From: JAAYCI01 sp964472465
GTDB lineage: Bacteria > Bacillota > Clostridia > Oscillospirales > Ruminococcaceae
Assembly: GCA_964472465.1 (NCBI GenBank)
Contig: CAYYLW010000115.1
Coordinates: 1-8,793, forward strand
Reading direction: 5' to 3'
DNA length: 8,793 bases
Under the pieces are notes generated by a model, which did not search any database, had not been told where the DNA came from, and worked only from the letters and a program-made list of their open reading frames with translations. The stretch's first letter is position 1, and every line of letters starts with the position of its first letter. Below, one piece after another: positions 1-5,442 of the stretch. Made by a program: the position numbers and the translations under genes.

Positions 1-51
1 ACTTGACTGGGGGTCAAGGGGCCGTGAGTTCAAGTCTCGCCACTCGGACCA
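1..51 (+). tRNA. tRNA-Pro(GGG), 5' end outside the window
   Basis: This is the 3' part of a class I tRNA gene. The anticodon stem is CTTGA (2-6) with TCAAG (14-18). The 7-base loop 7-13 is C-T-G-G-G-G-G, so U33 is base 8 and the anticodon GGG is 9-11. A 5-base variable loop (19-23) follows, then a T stem GTGAG/CTCGC around the loop TTCAAGT (29-35), the acceptor strand CACTCGG (41-47), discriminator A48 and an encoded CCA (49-51). A73 and the GGG anticodon both fit proline. The D arm and the 5' acceptor strand lie before base 1. The anticodon loop has G at position 38, where it could pair with C32 and lengthen the stem. The identity call depends on the arm assignment, which pairs perfectly. 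Confidence 0.9.
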
Positions 52-86
52 AAAATCCACCGTTTTACGGTGGATTTTTTATTTTT
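52..86 (+). terminator. Rho-independent terminator of the tRNA gene
   Basis: A 9-bp stem, AATCCACCG (54-62) with CGGTGGATT (68-76), closes a 5-base loop TTTTA. It is followed by a T-rich run (75-86) broken by a single A. It starts directly after the tRNA CCA end, so it most likely ends the tRNA transcript and separates it from the epimerase gene. Confidence 0.8.
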
Positions 87-137
87 GAACCTTAGGCCCC
101 GGCCATTCAATAACCGGTTTTCTATTTCTTTGCACTC

Positions 138-146
138 TGCTATACT
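138..146 (+). promoter_or_regulatory. Probable extended -10 promoter of the epimerase gene
   Basis: TGC-TATACT (138-146) is an extended -10 element with a 5 of 6 match to TATAAT. No good -35 box stands 17 bases upstream (the hexamer there is TTTTCT), which is common for extended -10 promoters. Transcription would start near 153, leaving a leader of about 65 bases before the ATG at 218. Confidence 0.5.
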
Positions 147-168
147 AAAGGGCATGGACATGCCTTAG
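145..168. promoter_or_regulatory. Dyad at the epimerase transcription start, possible operator
   Basis: GGCATG (151-156) and CATGCC (159-164) form a perfect 6-bp inverted repeat around a 2-base centre. CTAA (145-148) and TTAG (165-168) extend it after a 2-base bulge on the left. It overlaps the -10 box and the predicted start site, the usual place for a repressor site. It could also be chance or a weak 5' hairpin, and no regulator gene is adjacent. Confidence 0.3.
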
Positions 169-217
169 AAAACGGTTTTGATGATTATGTATCCTCACCC
201 CGTAAAGGAGTAAAACC

Positions 218-1090
218 ATGGAATACAGTCTTTCCAGCGCCCTCGTTACCGCCACCATCTCCACCCTGGGGGCCGAGCTTCGTTCCCTGCGCGCTTTTGG
301 CACCGAATACCTCTGGCAGGGCGATGCCCAATACTGGGCGGGGCGCTCCCCGGTGTTGTTCCCCTTTGTGGGGCGGCTTACCGGGGGAAAATACCGCCTG
401 CATGGGCGGGAATTCCCTTTGGAGATTCACGGCTTTGCCCGCAAGAAAGATTTCACGCTGGAGGACAAACAAGACGGCATGCTCTGCTTTTTGCTGGAAG
501 ACGACGCCGAGAGTTTTGCCATGTACCCCTTTCACTTCCAGTTGCGCATCCGCTACACCCTGCAAGGCAGCCGTTTGGCCGTGGCCTATGAGCTGCTCAA
601 CCTCTCGGACGAAAACCAGTATTTCGGCCTGGGCGGGCACCCCGGCTTCAATCTTCCGCTGGATGAGGGCCTGGATTTTACCGATTATTTTCTGGAGTTT
701 CCCTTTGCCCACCAGCCCAGCCGGGTGGGCTTTACAGAAAACTGCTTTTTAAACGGGGAATACCGCCCCTTCCCGCTGGAACATGGCGTGCGCCTTCCTC
801 TTGCACACAGCCTGTTTAACGAGGACGCCATTGTGCTGGCCGATGTAGCCCGCGAAGTGGTGCTGCGCAGCGAAAAAGGGCCCCGGGGGCTTCGCCTTCG
901 CTTTGCCGGCCTGCCCTACCTGGGTATCTGGCACGCCCCCCACACAGCGGCGCCCTATGTCTGCCTAGAGCCATGGTGTAGCCTGCCCTCCCGGCAGGAT
1001 ATCACGGAGGATTTTGCCTGCAAAAGCGACCTCCTCTCCCTGCCCGCCGGGGAAAGCTGCCAGCGGGCCTGGGAACTGGAACTGTTGTAA
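218..1090 (+). CDS. Aldose 1-epimerase family protein (LacX-like mutarotase)
   Basis: A 290-residue cytoplasmic protein of the galactose mutarotase-like beta-sandwich fold, in the LacX subgroup of aldose 1-epimerases. Such enzymes interconvert the alpha and beta anomers of free sugars or sugar phosphates; the substrate cannot be read here. Visible landmarks are SPVLFPFVGRL (44-54), HGFAR with H71, GGHPGFN (139-145) with H141, and LEPW with E251. They correspond to the two conserved histidines and the catalytic glutamate of the family, so the active site looks intact. Length is normal for LacX proteins (about 290-300). The start is set by AAAGGAG (204-210), 7 bases before the ATG. No sugar transporter or kinase is adjacent; the gene appears to be monocistronic between the tRNA terminator and the terminator at 1122-1163. 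The family is clear, the sugar is unknown. Confidence 0.9.
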   Translation: MEYSLSSALVTATISTLGAELRSLRAFGTEYLWQGDAQYWAGRSPVLFPFVGRLTGGKYRLHGREFPLEIHGFARKKDFTLEDKQDGMLCFLLEDDAESFAMYPFHFQLRIRYTLQGSRLAVAYELLNLSDENQYFGLGGHPGFNLPLDEGLDFTDYFLEFPFAHQPSRVGFTENCFLNGEYRPFPLEHGVRLPLAHSLFNEDAIVLADVAREVVLRSEKGPRGLRLRFAGLPYLGIWHAPHTAAPYVCLEPWCSLPSRQDITEDFACKSDLLSLPAGESCQRAWELELL

Positions 1091-1121
1091 CAAGCACATG
1101 CCGAAAAGAATGGGCAACGCC

Positions 1122-1163
1122 AAAAGGGCCCCCTACGGAATTTTTCCGTAGGGGGCCCTTTTT
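1122..1163. terminator. Bidirectional terminator between epimerase and permease genes
   Basis: A perfect 15-bp stem, 1126-1140 with 1144-1158, closes a TTT loop. On the + strand it is followed by TTTTT (1159-1163). On the - strand AAAA at 1122-1125 gives a shorter T run. The epimerase (+, stop at 1090) and the permease (-, stop at 1274) converge on it, so it probably ends both transcripts, more efficiently on the + strand. Confidence 0.88.
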
Positions 1164-1273
1164 ATCCTTGACGCCACCCGGCGTTTGCACGCATTGCATA
1201 CAATGCCCTGGGGGCTACTCCTTTTACACGAATAGGAGCTGGCGGTTGCTGCTTAGCCGCGCCAGGCAGGCCG

Positions 1274-2632
1274 TTAGCCTTCGGGCTGTTCTTCGGCCGG
1301 GGCCTGTTCCGCCGCCGCTTCCGGGGGCTGTTGCCCCTTCTTCTTGGGCAGTACCAAGTTCAGCAAAATGGCCGTAAACGCGGTGCCCGGAATGCCGTTG
1401 ATGAGCGCCGAAACATAGAAGGGGTAGTTTTCCAGCGCTGCCGGCGCGGCGCTAAAGCCCAGGCCCACTGCCAACGACACACCAATCAGCAGCATGTCGC
1501 GCTCTTCAAGCTTTTGCTGGCTTAACATTTTTAGGCCGTTGGCCGCAATGCTGCCAAAAATAACCAGGGTGGCCCCGCCTATCACCGGGGTGGGAATGAG
1601 GGAAAGCAGGCTGGCCAGTTTGGGGATGAAGCCCAAAATCACCATGAACCCGCCTGCCACAGCCACCACAAACCGGCTTTTCACACCCGTTACGCCAATG
1701 AGGCCAATGTTGCCGCTGTATGAGATGGTGGGGGTTGAGTTGAACAGCGCCCCCAGAATGCTGGCCACACCGTCGCACACCACGCCGCGGGAGAGGTCCT
1801 CCTTGGTGGCTACGCGGTTGGCCGCAATGAAGGCCACCGTGGAGGTATCCCCCAAAAATTCCACCAGGTTCACCAGGGTAAGCAGCGCCATGATGATGAT
1901 GGCCGGCAGCTTGAACGAGATGCCAAAATGCAAGGGCTGCGGGAAGGCAAACCAGGCCGATTCACTCAGGCTGGAAAAATCCACCATGCCCAGCGCCATG
2001 GAAAGCAGCAGCCCGGCCACCAGGGCAATCAGCACCGAACCACCTTTCAGGAAACCCTTGCCAAAAGCGCTAAGCCCCACCACAATCAACAGGGTGAACA
2101 GGGCCACCAGGTAGTTTTGGGGGCTGCCATAATCCGGCGCGCCCACCCCGCCCGCACAGTAGTTCACCGCCACGCTAACCAGGGTTAGGCCAATTACCAA
2201 AATGACGCAGCCCATGGCAATGGGGGGGAATATTTTGCGTATAAACCGCACGCTTACCGCGCCCAGCAGGGCCACCGCCACGCCGCACACCAGGCTGGCG
2301 CCAATAAACGCGGGGAACCCATAGGCGGTAGAAATAGCAATGGCCGGGGTGACAAAGGTAAAGGTGGCACCCAGCACAATGGGCAGGCGGTTGCCTATGG
2401 GGCCAAGGCCCAGGGTTTGCAGCAGGGTGCCCAGCCCCGCAATGAAGATGCTGCATTGCAGCATCAAGGTAATCTCGGCGCTGGTGAAGCCCAAAGATGA
2501 GCCGATGATGAGCGGGATGGCCAGGGTGCTGGCCAAGAAGAGCAGCACATGCTGCAAGCTAAGCGGAACCATCTCCTTTAGGGGTGGTTTGTCGTTCAGT
2601 TCATACTGCTTGACGGGTTTCTCGTTTTTCAT
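1274..2632 (-). CDS. NCS2 family nucleobase:cation symporter (xanthine/uracil permease type)
   Basis: A 452-residue polytopic inner-membrane protein that should import a purine or pyrimidine base with protons or another cation. Landmarks are QH at 27-28 in the first helix; LGLGPIGNRLPIVLGATFTFV (74-94); NLVEFLGDTST (255-265) with the conserved substrate-binding glutamate E258 of helix 8; and SGNIGLIGVTG (306-316), which matches the NCS2 signature N-x-G-x4-T-G except that its first position is G instead of Q, E or P. I favour a purine-type substrate because of the E-x-x-G-D-T pattern, but this is weak. The tail (430-452) is Lys-rich, then Pro/Ala/Glu-rich and cytosolic. The ATG at 2632 is chosen because GGAGGA (2641-2646) lies 8 bases upstream; a TTG 27 bases further out has no such site. 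A strong promoter and an operator-like dyad precede it, divergent from a TetR gene that is its likely regulator. No purine riboswitch is visible in the leader. Confidence 0.9.
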   Translation of the reverse strand: MKNEKPVKQYELNDKPPLKEMVPLSLQHVLLFLASTLAIPLIIGSSLGFTSAEITLMLQCSIFIAGLGTLLQTLGLGPIGNRLPIVLGATFTFVTPAIAISTAYGFPAFIGASLVCGVAVALLGAVSVRFIRKIFPPIAMGCVILVIGLTLVSVAVNYCAGGVGAPDYGSPQNYLVALFTLLIVVGLSAFGKGFLKGGSVLIALVAGLLLSMALGMVDFSSLSESAWFAFPQPLHFGISFKLPAIIIMALLTLVNLVEFLGDTSTVAFIAANRVATKEDLSRGVVCDGVASILGALFNSTPTISYSGNIGLIGVTGVKSRFVVAVAGGFMVILGFIPKLASLLSLIPTPVIGGATLVIFGSIAANGLKMLSQQKLEERDMLLIGVSLAVGLGFSAAPAALENYPFYVSALINGIPGTAFTAILLNLVLPKKKGQQPPEAAAEQAPAEEQPEG

Positions 2633-2731
2633 CCGTTCTCTCCTCCACTTTGCCGCCAAAGCCCCGTTGCCGCAGCGGTTTTTCTACAAAGCAATCGTAT
2701 TTTCGCATTTTTCCATACGCGCCCTGTTTGT

Positions 2732-2749
2732 ACTGAACGTTCATTCAGT
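2732..2749. promoter_or_regulatory. Operator-like dyad, probable TetR-family binding site
   Basis: ACTGAACGTTCATTCAGT contains outer arms ACTGAA and TTCAGT (6 bp each, 6 bases apart). Overlapping these, a perfect 10-bp palindrome TGAACGTTCA spans 2734-2743. On the - strand it lies just after the permease promoter, at roughly +7 to +24 from a start near 2756, where a bound repressor would block elongation. Size, symmetry and position fit TetR-family operators, and a TetR gene is divergent 230 bp away. Binding is inferred, not shown. Confidence 0.6.
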
Positions 2750-2762
2750 TTTGGTCTCAATT

Positions 2763-2791
2763 ACTATACCCCAATTCAAAAATCTGGTCAA
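2763..2791 (-). promoter_or_regulatory. Sigma-A promoter of the NCS2 permease gene
   Basis: On the - strand, TTGACC (2791-2786) and TATAGT (2768-2763) are separated by exactly 17 bases. Each box matches consensus at 5 of 6 positions. The start would fall near 2756, giving a leader of about 125 bases before the ATG at 2632. Confidence 0.8.
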
Positions 2792-2895
2792 GGCAAGCGG
2801 GTGTTAAAAAACTCTTTGCTTTTTTGTGCAATATGCCAGGGTTTGTCTCACCATTCGGCAGGCAGGCGGCCCTGGCCCGCCCGCTGCCATGGCGC

Positions 2896-2924
2896 TTGCA
2901 TTCGGGGCGGTTTTTCCCTATAAT
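2896..2924 (+). promoter_or_regulatory. Sigma-A promoter of the TetR regulator gene
   Basis: TTGCAT (2896-2901), a 17-base spacer and a perfect TATAAT (2919-2924). Transcription would begin near 2931, about 48 bases before the ATG at 2979. This position excludes the earlier in-frame ATG at 2826, which lies upstream of the promoter. No copy of the ACTGAA dyad overlaps this promoter, so direct autorepression through the same motif is not evident. Confidence 0.8.
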
Positions 2925-2946
2925 CAAGGCACCACACCTCACCCCC

Positions 2947-2958
2947 GGGCGGCCGCCC
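2947..2958. repeat. 12-bp perfect GC palindrome in the TetR leader
   Basis: GGGCGGCCGCCC reads the same on both strands and lies 21 bases before the TetR ATG, inside its predicted leader. It could fold into a short hairpin or be a protein site. In such GC-rich DNA it may also be chance. Confidence 0.3.
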
Positions 2959-2978
2959 AGGGCAGAAAGGGGCCCTTC

Positions 2979-3575
2979 ATGCCGTTCACCCCGCAGGAGC
3001 AGCGCATCCTAGACGCCGCCTTAAACGTGATGGCCAAGCACTCCATCAGCGGCACCAGAATGCATCTCATCGCCAAAGAGGCGGGCATGGCCACCTCCAA
3101 CCTGTGTTACCATTTCAAAACCAAGCAGGAGTTGTTGCTCGCGTTGCTCACCTCCTTGCAAGACTATTTCGACACCGCGCGCGCCGGGGTGATGGAAAGC
3201 CCCGGCGGCACCTTGCGCCAGCGGCTGGGCCTTTTCTTCCAGCAAAAGAAAAATTTCATCTTGAACCATCCCCGCTACGATAAGGTCCAGTTCGATTTCT
3301 GGGTGCTGGGCCAATCCGACGAGAGTGTGAAAGCGCTATTTAGCCGTTCGTTCGAGCATTGGCGCCAGCACCTCACCCAAAGCCTGCTGGAATTTTACCC
3401 GCAGATGCCCCCCGAGGAGGCCCGCTGTTTCTCCTTTACCCTCATCTCTTGCATGATGGGCGCTTCTATGCAGTATCTGAACGGTGACGGCCTGGCACTG
3501 GACACCTATTTCAGCCTTTGCCTGGACATGATGATGCGGGAGATTGAAGCGAGATACGGGGCCGCCCCGGCCTAA
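2979..3575 (+). CDS. TetR/AcrR family transcriptional regulator
   Basis: A 198-residue soluble DNA-binding protein. The N-terminal three-helix domain covers about residues 5-52: QRILDAALNVMAKHSISGTR, then the helix-turn-helix IAKEAGMATSNLCYHFKTK (31-49) and ELLLALL, all typical of TetR proteins. Residues 55-198 form the variable helical ligand-binding and dimerisation domain, rich in aromatics and methionine (VQFDFWVL 103-110, SCMMGASMQYL 157-167, CLDMMM 181-186). No specific subfamily is recognised and the inducer is unknown. AAAGGGG (2966-2972) stands 6 bases before the ATG, and the promoter at 2896-2924 lies downstream of the longer in-frame start, so 2979 is preferred. The gene is divergent from the NCS2 permease and most likely represses it through the dyad at 2732-2749; a purine, pyrimidine or related metabolite is a reasonable inducer guess. 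Confidence 0.9.
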   Translation: MPFTPQEQRILDAALNVMAKHSISGTRMHLIAKEAGMATSNLCYHFKTKQELLLALLTSLQDYFDTARAGVMESPGGTLRQRLGLFFQQKKNFILNHPRYDKVQFDFWVLGQSDESVKALFSRSFEHWRQHLTQSLLEFYPQMPPEEARCFSFTLISCMMGASMQYLNGDGLALDTYFSLCLDMMMREIEARYGAAPA

Positions 3576-3654
3576 TGGCTTGGCGGCGTTTTCCCGCCGG
3601 ATTGTACGGGCTTTGTATACCCGGCAATTCGTGCTTTTTTTCTGGCGGGGGCCG

Positions 3655-3663
3655 TGCTATAAT
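3655..3663 (+). promoter_or_regulatory. Extended -10 promoter of the PH-domain gene
   Basis: TGC-TATAAT (3655-3663) is a perfect -10 with the TGn extension. The -35 position 17 bases upstream is only a T run (TTTTTT, 3635-3640). The predicted start is near 3670, about 78 bases before the ATG at 3748. Confidence 0.65.
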
Positions 3664-3747
3664 AGCGGCTAAGCCCGCCCTGTGCGGGAAAGCACACCCG
3701 GCTTTGCCACGCAGGCCCCAAACACCCGGTACAGGAGGTTTTCTACT

Positions 3748-4125
3748 ATGATAGACTTTAAGAACGCCACATTCGTAAAGCTGAAACAGGTGGACAACAG
3801 CAGTTATAGCGAACAGATTCTTCCCATGTTTGCCGAAGGCGAGCAGATTTTAGCCACCTACAAGGGCATCCGCGATGGGGTGGTGTTCACCAGCCGCCGC
3901 ATCATCAGTGTCAACGTGCAGGGCCTCACGGGCAAAAAGAAGGATTTTACCTCCTTGCCCTACAACAAAATCCAAGTTTTCTCTGTGGAAACCTCCGGCC
4001 TACTGGATTTGGATAGCGAACTGGAACTGTGGTTTTCGGGCATAGGAAAGGTGCGCTTTGAGTTTGTAAGCAGCGCCAACGTGGCCGAGATATGCCGTGC
4101 CATCTCGGCCATCTCCTTGCGCTAG
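3748..4125 (+). CDS. Small bacterial PH-domain protein
   Basis: A 125-residue soluble protein that resembles stand-alone bacterial pleckstrin-homology-like proteins. The pattern is a helix (about 18-30), then repeated beta strands: GEQILATYKGIRDGVVFTSRRIISVNV (31-57), a turn with a Lys patch GKKK (62-65), DFTSLPYNKIQVFSVE, LDLDSELELWF (87-96) and KVRFEFV, closed by a C-terminal helix (110-122). The phrase G-x-x-x-T-x-R-R-I-I is characteristic. There is no signal peptide or membrane segment. Function is not known for this family; lipid or protein binding is only suggested by the fold name. AGGAGG (3733-3738) lies 9 bases before the ATG, which is preferred over a GTG at 3682 without a site. The gene appears to be transcribed alone, from its own promoter to the palindromic terminator at 4144-4174. 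Confidence 0.82.
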   Translation: MIDFKNATFVKLKQVDNSSYSEQILPMFAEGEQILATYKGIRDGVVFTSRRIISVNVQGLTGKKKDFTSLPYNKIQVFSVETSGLLDLDSELELWFSGIGKVRFEFVSSANVAEICRAISAISLR

Positions 4126-4143
4126 CGCATACAAAATATAATA

Positions 4144-4174
4144 GGGGCGAACAGCCATGGCTGTTCGCCCCTTT
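4144..4174. terminator. Perfect 28-bp palindrome, convergent terminator
   Basis: Bases 4144-4171 are a perfect 28-bp palindrome that begins GGGGCGAACAGCC and is centred on CCATGG. TTT follows on the + strand, and TATTATATTTT follows on the - strand. It lies 18 bases after the PH-gene stop and about 77 bases after the XRE-gene stop, so it can terminate both converging transcripts, with the better T-rich tail on the - strand. Short flanks ATACA (4129-4133) and TGTAT (4176-4180) also pair. The GGGGCGAAC...GTTCGCCCC type resembles dispersed palindromic elements I associate with Clostridia genomes; whether it is repeated in this genome cannot be seen here. Confidence 0.75.
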
Positions 4175-4181
4175 CTGTATG

Positions 4182-4214
4182 GCCGGGTTTTGGGCAAGGC
4201 CCCCGGCTGTTTTA
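4182..4214 (+). terminator. Weak second hairpin with short T run
   Basis: GCCGGG (4182-4187) pairs with CCCGGC (4202-4207) across 14 bases, followed by TGTTTTAT. It could back up the palindromic terminator for the PH gene. The loop is large and the T run short. Confidence 0.3.
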
Positions 4215-4248
4215 TGCCAGTTTGCCTTGTGTTGCTTGTGTTTAGGGC

Positions 4249-5235
4249 CTAGGGTTTTCGCCTTTGCACAATGGCGCTACAAATGGCCACAACGGCGGGG
4301 TACAAAACACCTGCCACCACCCAGATAATCCAGCTTTCGTCCCAGTTATCATTCGGCAGGCTGTAAGCCAGATAGACAGCGGTAAACCCCAGCCAGTACA
4401 CCAGGGAAACGGGGCTGAGTAGGCTTGCAATCTTTTTGCCTTGCTTTGAGTACTCCCCCTCTTGCAGCAATTTTTCAAAGCTGGCCCAGATGATGCCGCT
4501 GCGGATAAACAGTACCACGCCCAGCCCTACAATGGTAAAGAAGATGGCCAACATACACACCAGCAGCAATAGGTTGTTTTCATCATACGCAAGGCCAATA
4601 AAGAGCGGGATGAGAGACCCAATGCACAGGCAGGCCCCGGCGGTATTGCACTTGGTGTGGGTGGCCTTATATTGCTCTTTCCGCTCCTTCACCATGCCGC
4701 TTACGCCGTATTCTGTTTCAAATGTCTCTTTTTCCAAATAGAGATAGGGGGCGGTTTTGCTGCCGCTGGAGATGAAAATGGCAACGGCCACTGTGGCCAG
4801 CGCAAACAGCACGGCCAGCCCCACACCCGCCGCCACCGCTTCCGGCAAACCCGACCCCGGAATCTCGCTCAGCCCACCCAGCACCAGCAGGCACACCGGG
4901 GAAAGCACACACAAAAACGTGGCATAGGCTATGTGCCTGGCTGTGATTTTCTTCACTTCCAGAAAGGCAGACGCCTCCTCCATGCTCACCCGCCGCACCG
5001 GTGTATCCTCGGTAAAGCAGGCCTCCCCCGTCTCCTCTATCTCGTCCTTCAGCAAATAATCGGTGCTCACGCCAAACAGTTTGGAAAGGGCCAACATTTT
5101 GTCCAGGTCCGGAATGGATTGGGCCCCCTCCCATTTTGATACAGACTGCCGGGTCACCTTCATCTGCTCCGCCAGTTCCTCTTGCGACCATCCGCTTTTC
5201 TTGCGAAGCTGTATCAGCTTATCTGCAAAAATCAT
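4249..5235 (-). CDS. XRE-family regulator with a six-helix membrane domain
   Basis: A 328-residue protein with an N-terminal XRE/Cro DNA-binding domain (residues 1-62: FADKLIQLRKKSGWSQEELAEQ, then VTRQSVSKWEGAQSIPDLDKMLALSKLFGVSTDYLL), a linker (63-97), and about six hydrophobic helices near 102-121, 134-156, 200-217, 222-245, 274-292 and 301-323. Between helices 2 and 3 lies a charged stretch (157-195). This layout is common in Firmicutes: a membrane-anchored one-component regulator whose signal is usually unknown. AGGAGG (5245-5250) is 9 bases before the ATG; in-frame codons further upstream have no such site. The gene ends at the convergent palindrome. It follows the lipoprotein gene on the same strand after 207 bases with no clear terminator, so read-through is possible. 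The helix limits are approximate, and no sensing domain is recognised. Confidence 0.87.
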   Translation of the reverse strand: MIFADKLIQLRKKSGWSQEELAEQMKVTRQSVSKWEGAQSIPDLDKMLALSKLFGVSTDYLLKDEIEETGEACFTEDTPVRRVSMEEASAFLEVKKITARHIAYATFLCVLSPVCLLVLGGLSEIPGSGLPEAVAAGVGLAVLFALATVAVAIFISSGSKTAPYLYLEKETFETEYGVSGMVKERKEQYKATHTKCNTAGACLCIGSLIPLFIGLAYDENNLLLLVCMLAIFFTIVGLGVVLFIRSGIIWASFEKLLQEGEYSKQGKKIASLLSPVSLVYWLGFTAVYLAYSLPNDNWDESWIIWVVAGVLYPAVVAICSAIVQRRKP

Positions 5236-5442
5236 AGCTTTCTTCCTCCTCGTTGTGGTTTGGCCTGCCACCAATGTACCCATTTGGGGGGTTGCATTCC
5301 ACCACCCGGCGCCTTGCAATCTGTCAACTGGCGGTTGCGCCACGCCGCCTTTCGCCTATCTACGGCAAAAAAACAGCAGCAGATTTCTCTGCCACTGTCA
5401 CCTACGGTTCTCCTGCTTTGGGGCAGAGGGGCCCCCTGTGTA

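Noticed and set aside
1168..1206. TTGACG box followed by small hairpins (1172-1183 and 1191-1206) between terminator and permease stop
   Set aside because: No -10 hexamer fits at 16-18 bases, and the hairpins are 4 and 6 bp without T runs. They are more likely chance in GC-rich intergenic DNA.
1494..2114. Long + strand open frame opposite the permease gene
   Set aside because: Its composition is that of an antisense shadow. The - strand frame encodes a complete, motif-bearing NCS2 carrier.
2633..2756. Purine riboswitch in the permease leader
   Set aside because: I could not find the conserved three-way junction sequences. The leader has only short GC pairings near 2650-2690.
2826..2978. N-terminal extension of the TetR frame by 51 codons
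   Set aside because: The extension lies across and upstream of the TTGCAT-17-TATAAT promoter (2896-2924), and 2979 has its own ribosome binding site directly before the TetR domain.
3582..3642. Possible terminator after the TetR gene
   Set aside because: The candidate stems (GGCGG/CCGCC and GCCGG/CCGGC) are short with internal mismatches. The T run at 3635-3641 is about 10 bases from the stem and lies in the next promoter.
5236..5343. 36-codon N-terminal extension of the XRE frame
   Set aside because: It has no ribosome binding site and no domain content, while AGGAGG stands at the right distance from the ATG at 5235, where XRE homology begins.
5322..5349. TTGACA (- strand, 5327-5322) as -35 box of the XRE gene, beside a TGGCG/CGCCA hairpin
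   Set aside because: The -35 is perfect, but no recognisable -10 lies at 16-19 bases, so I did not call a promoter.
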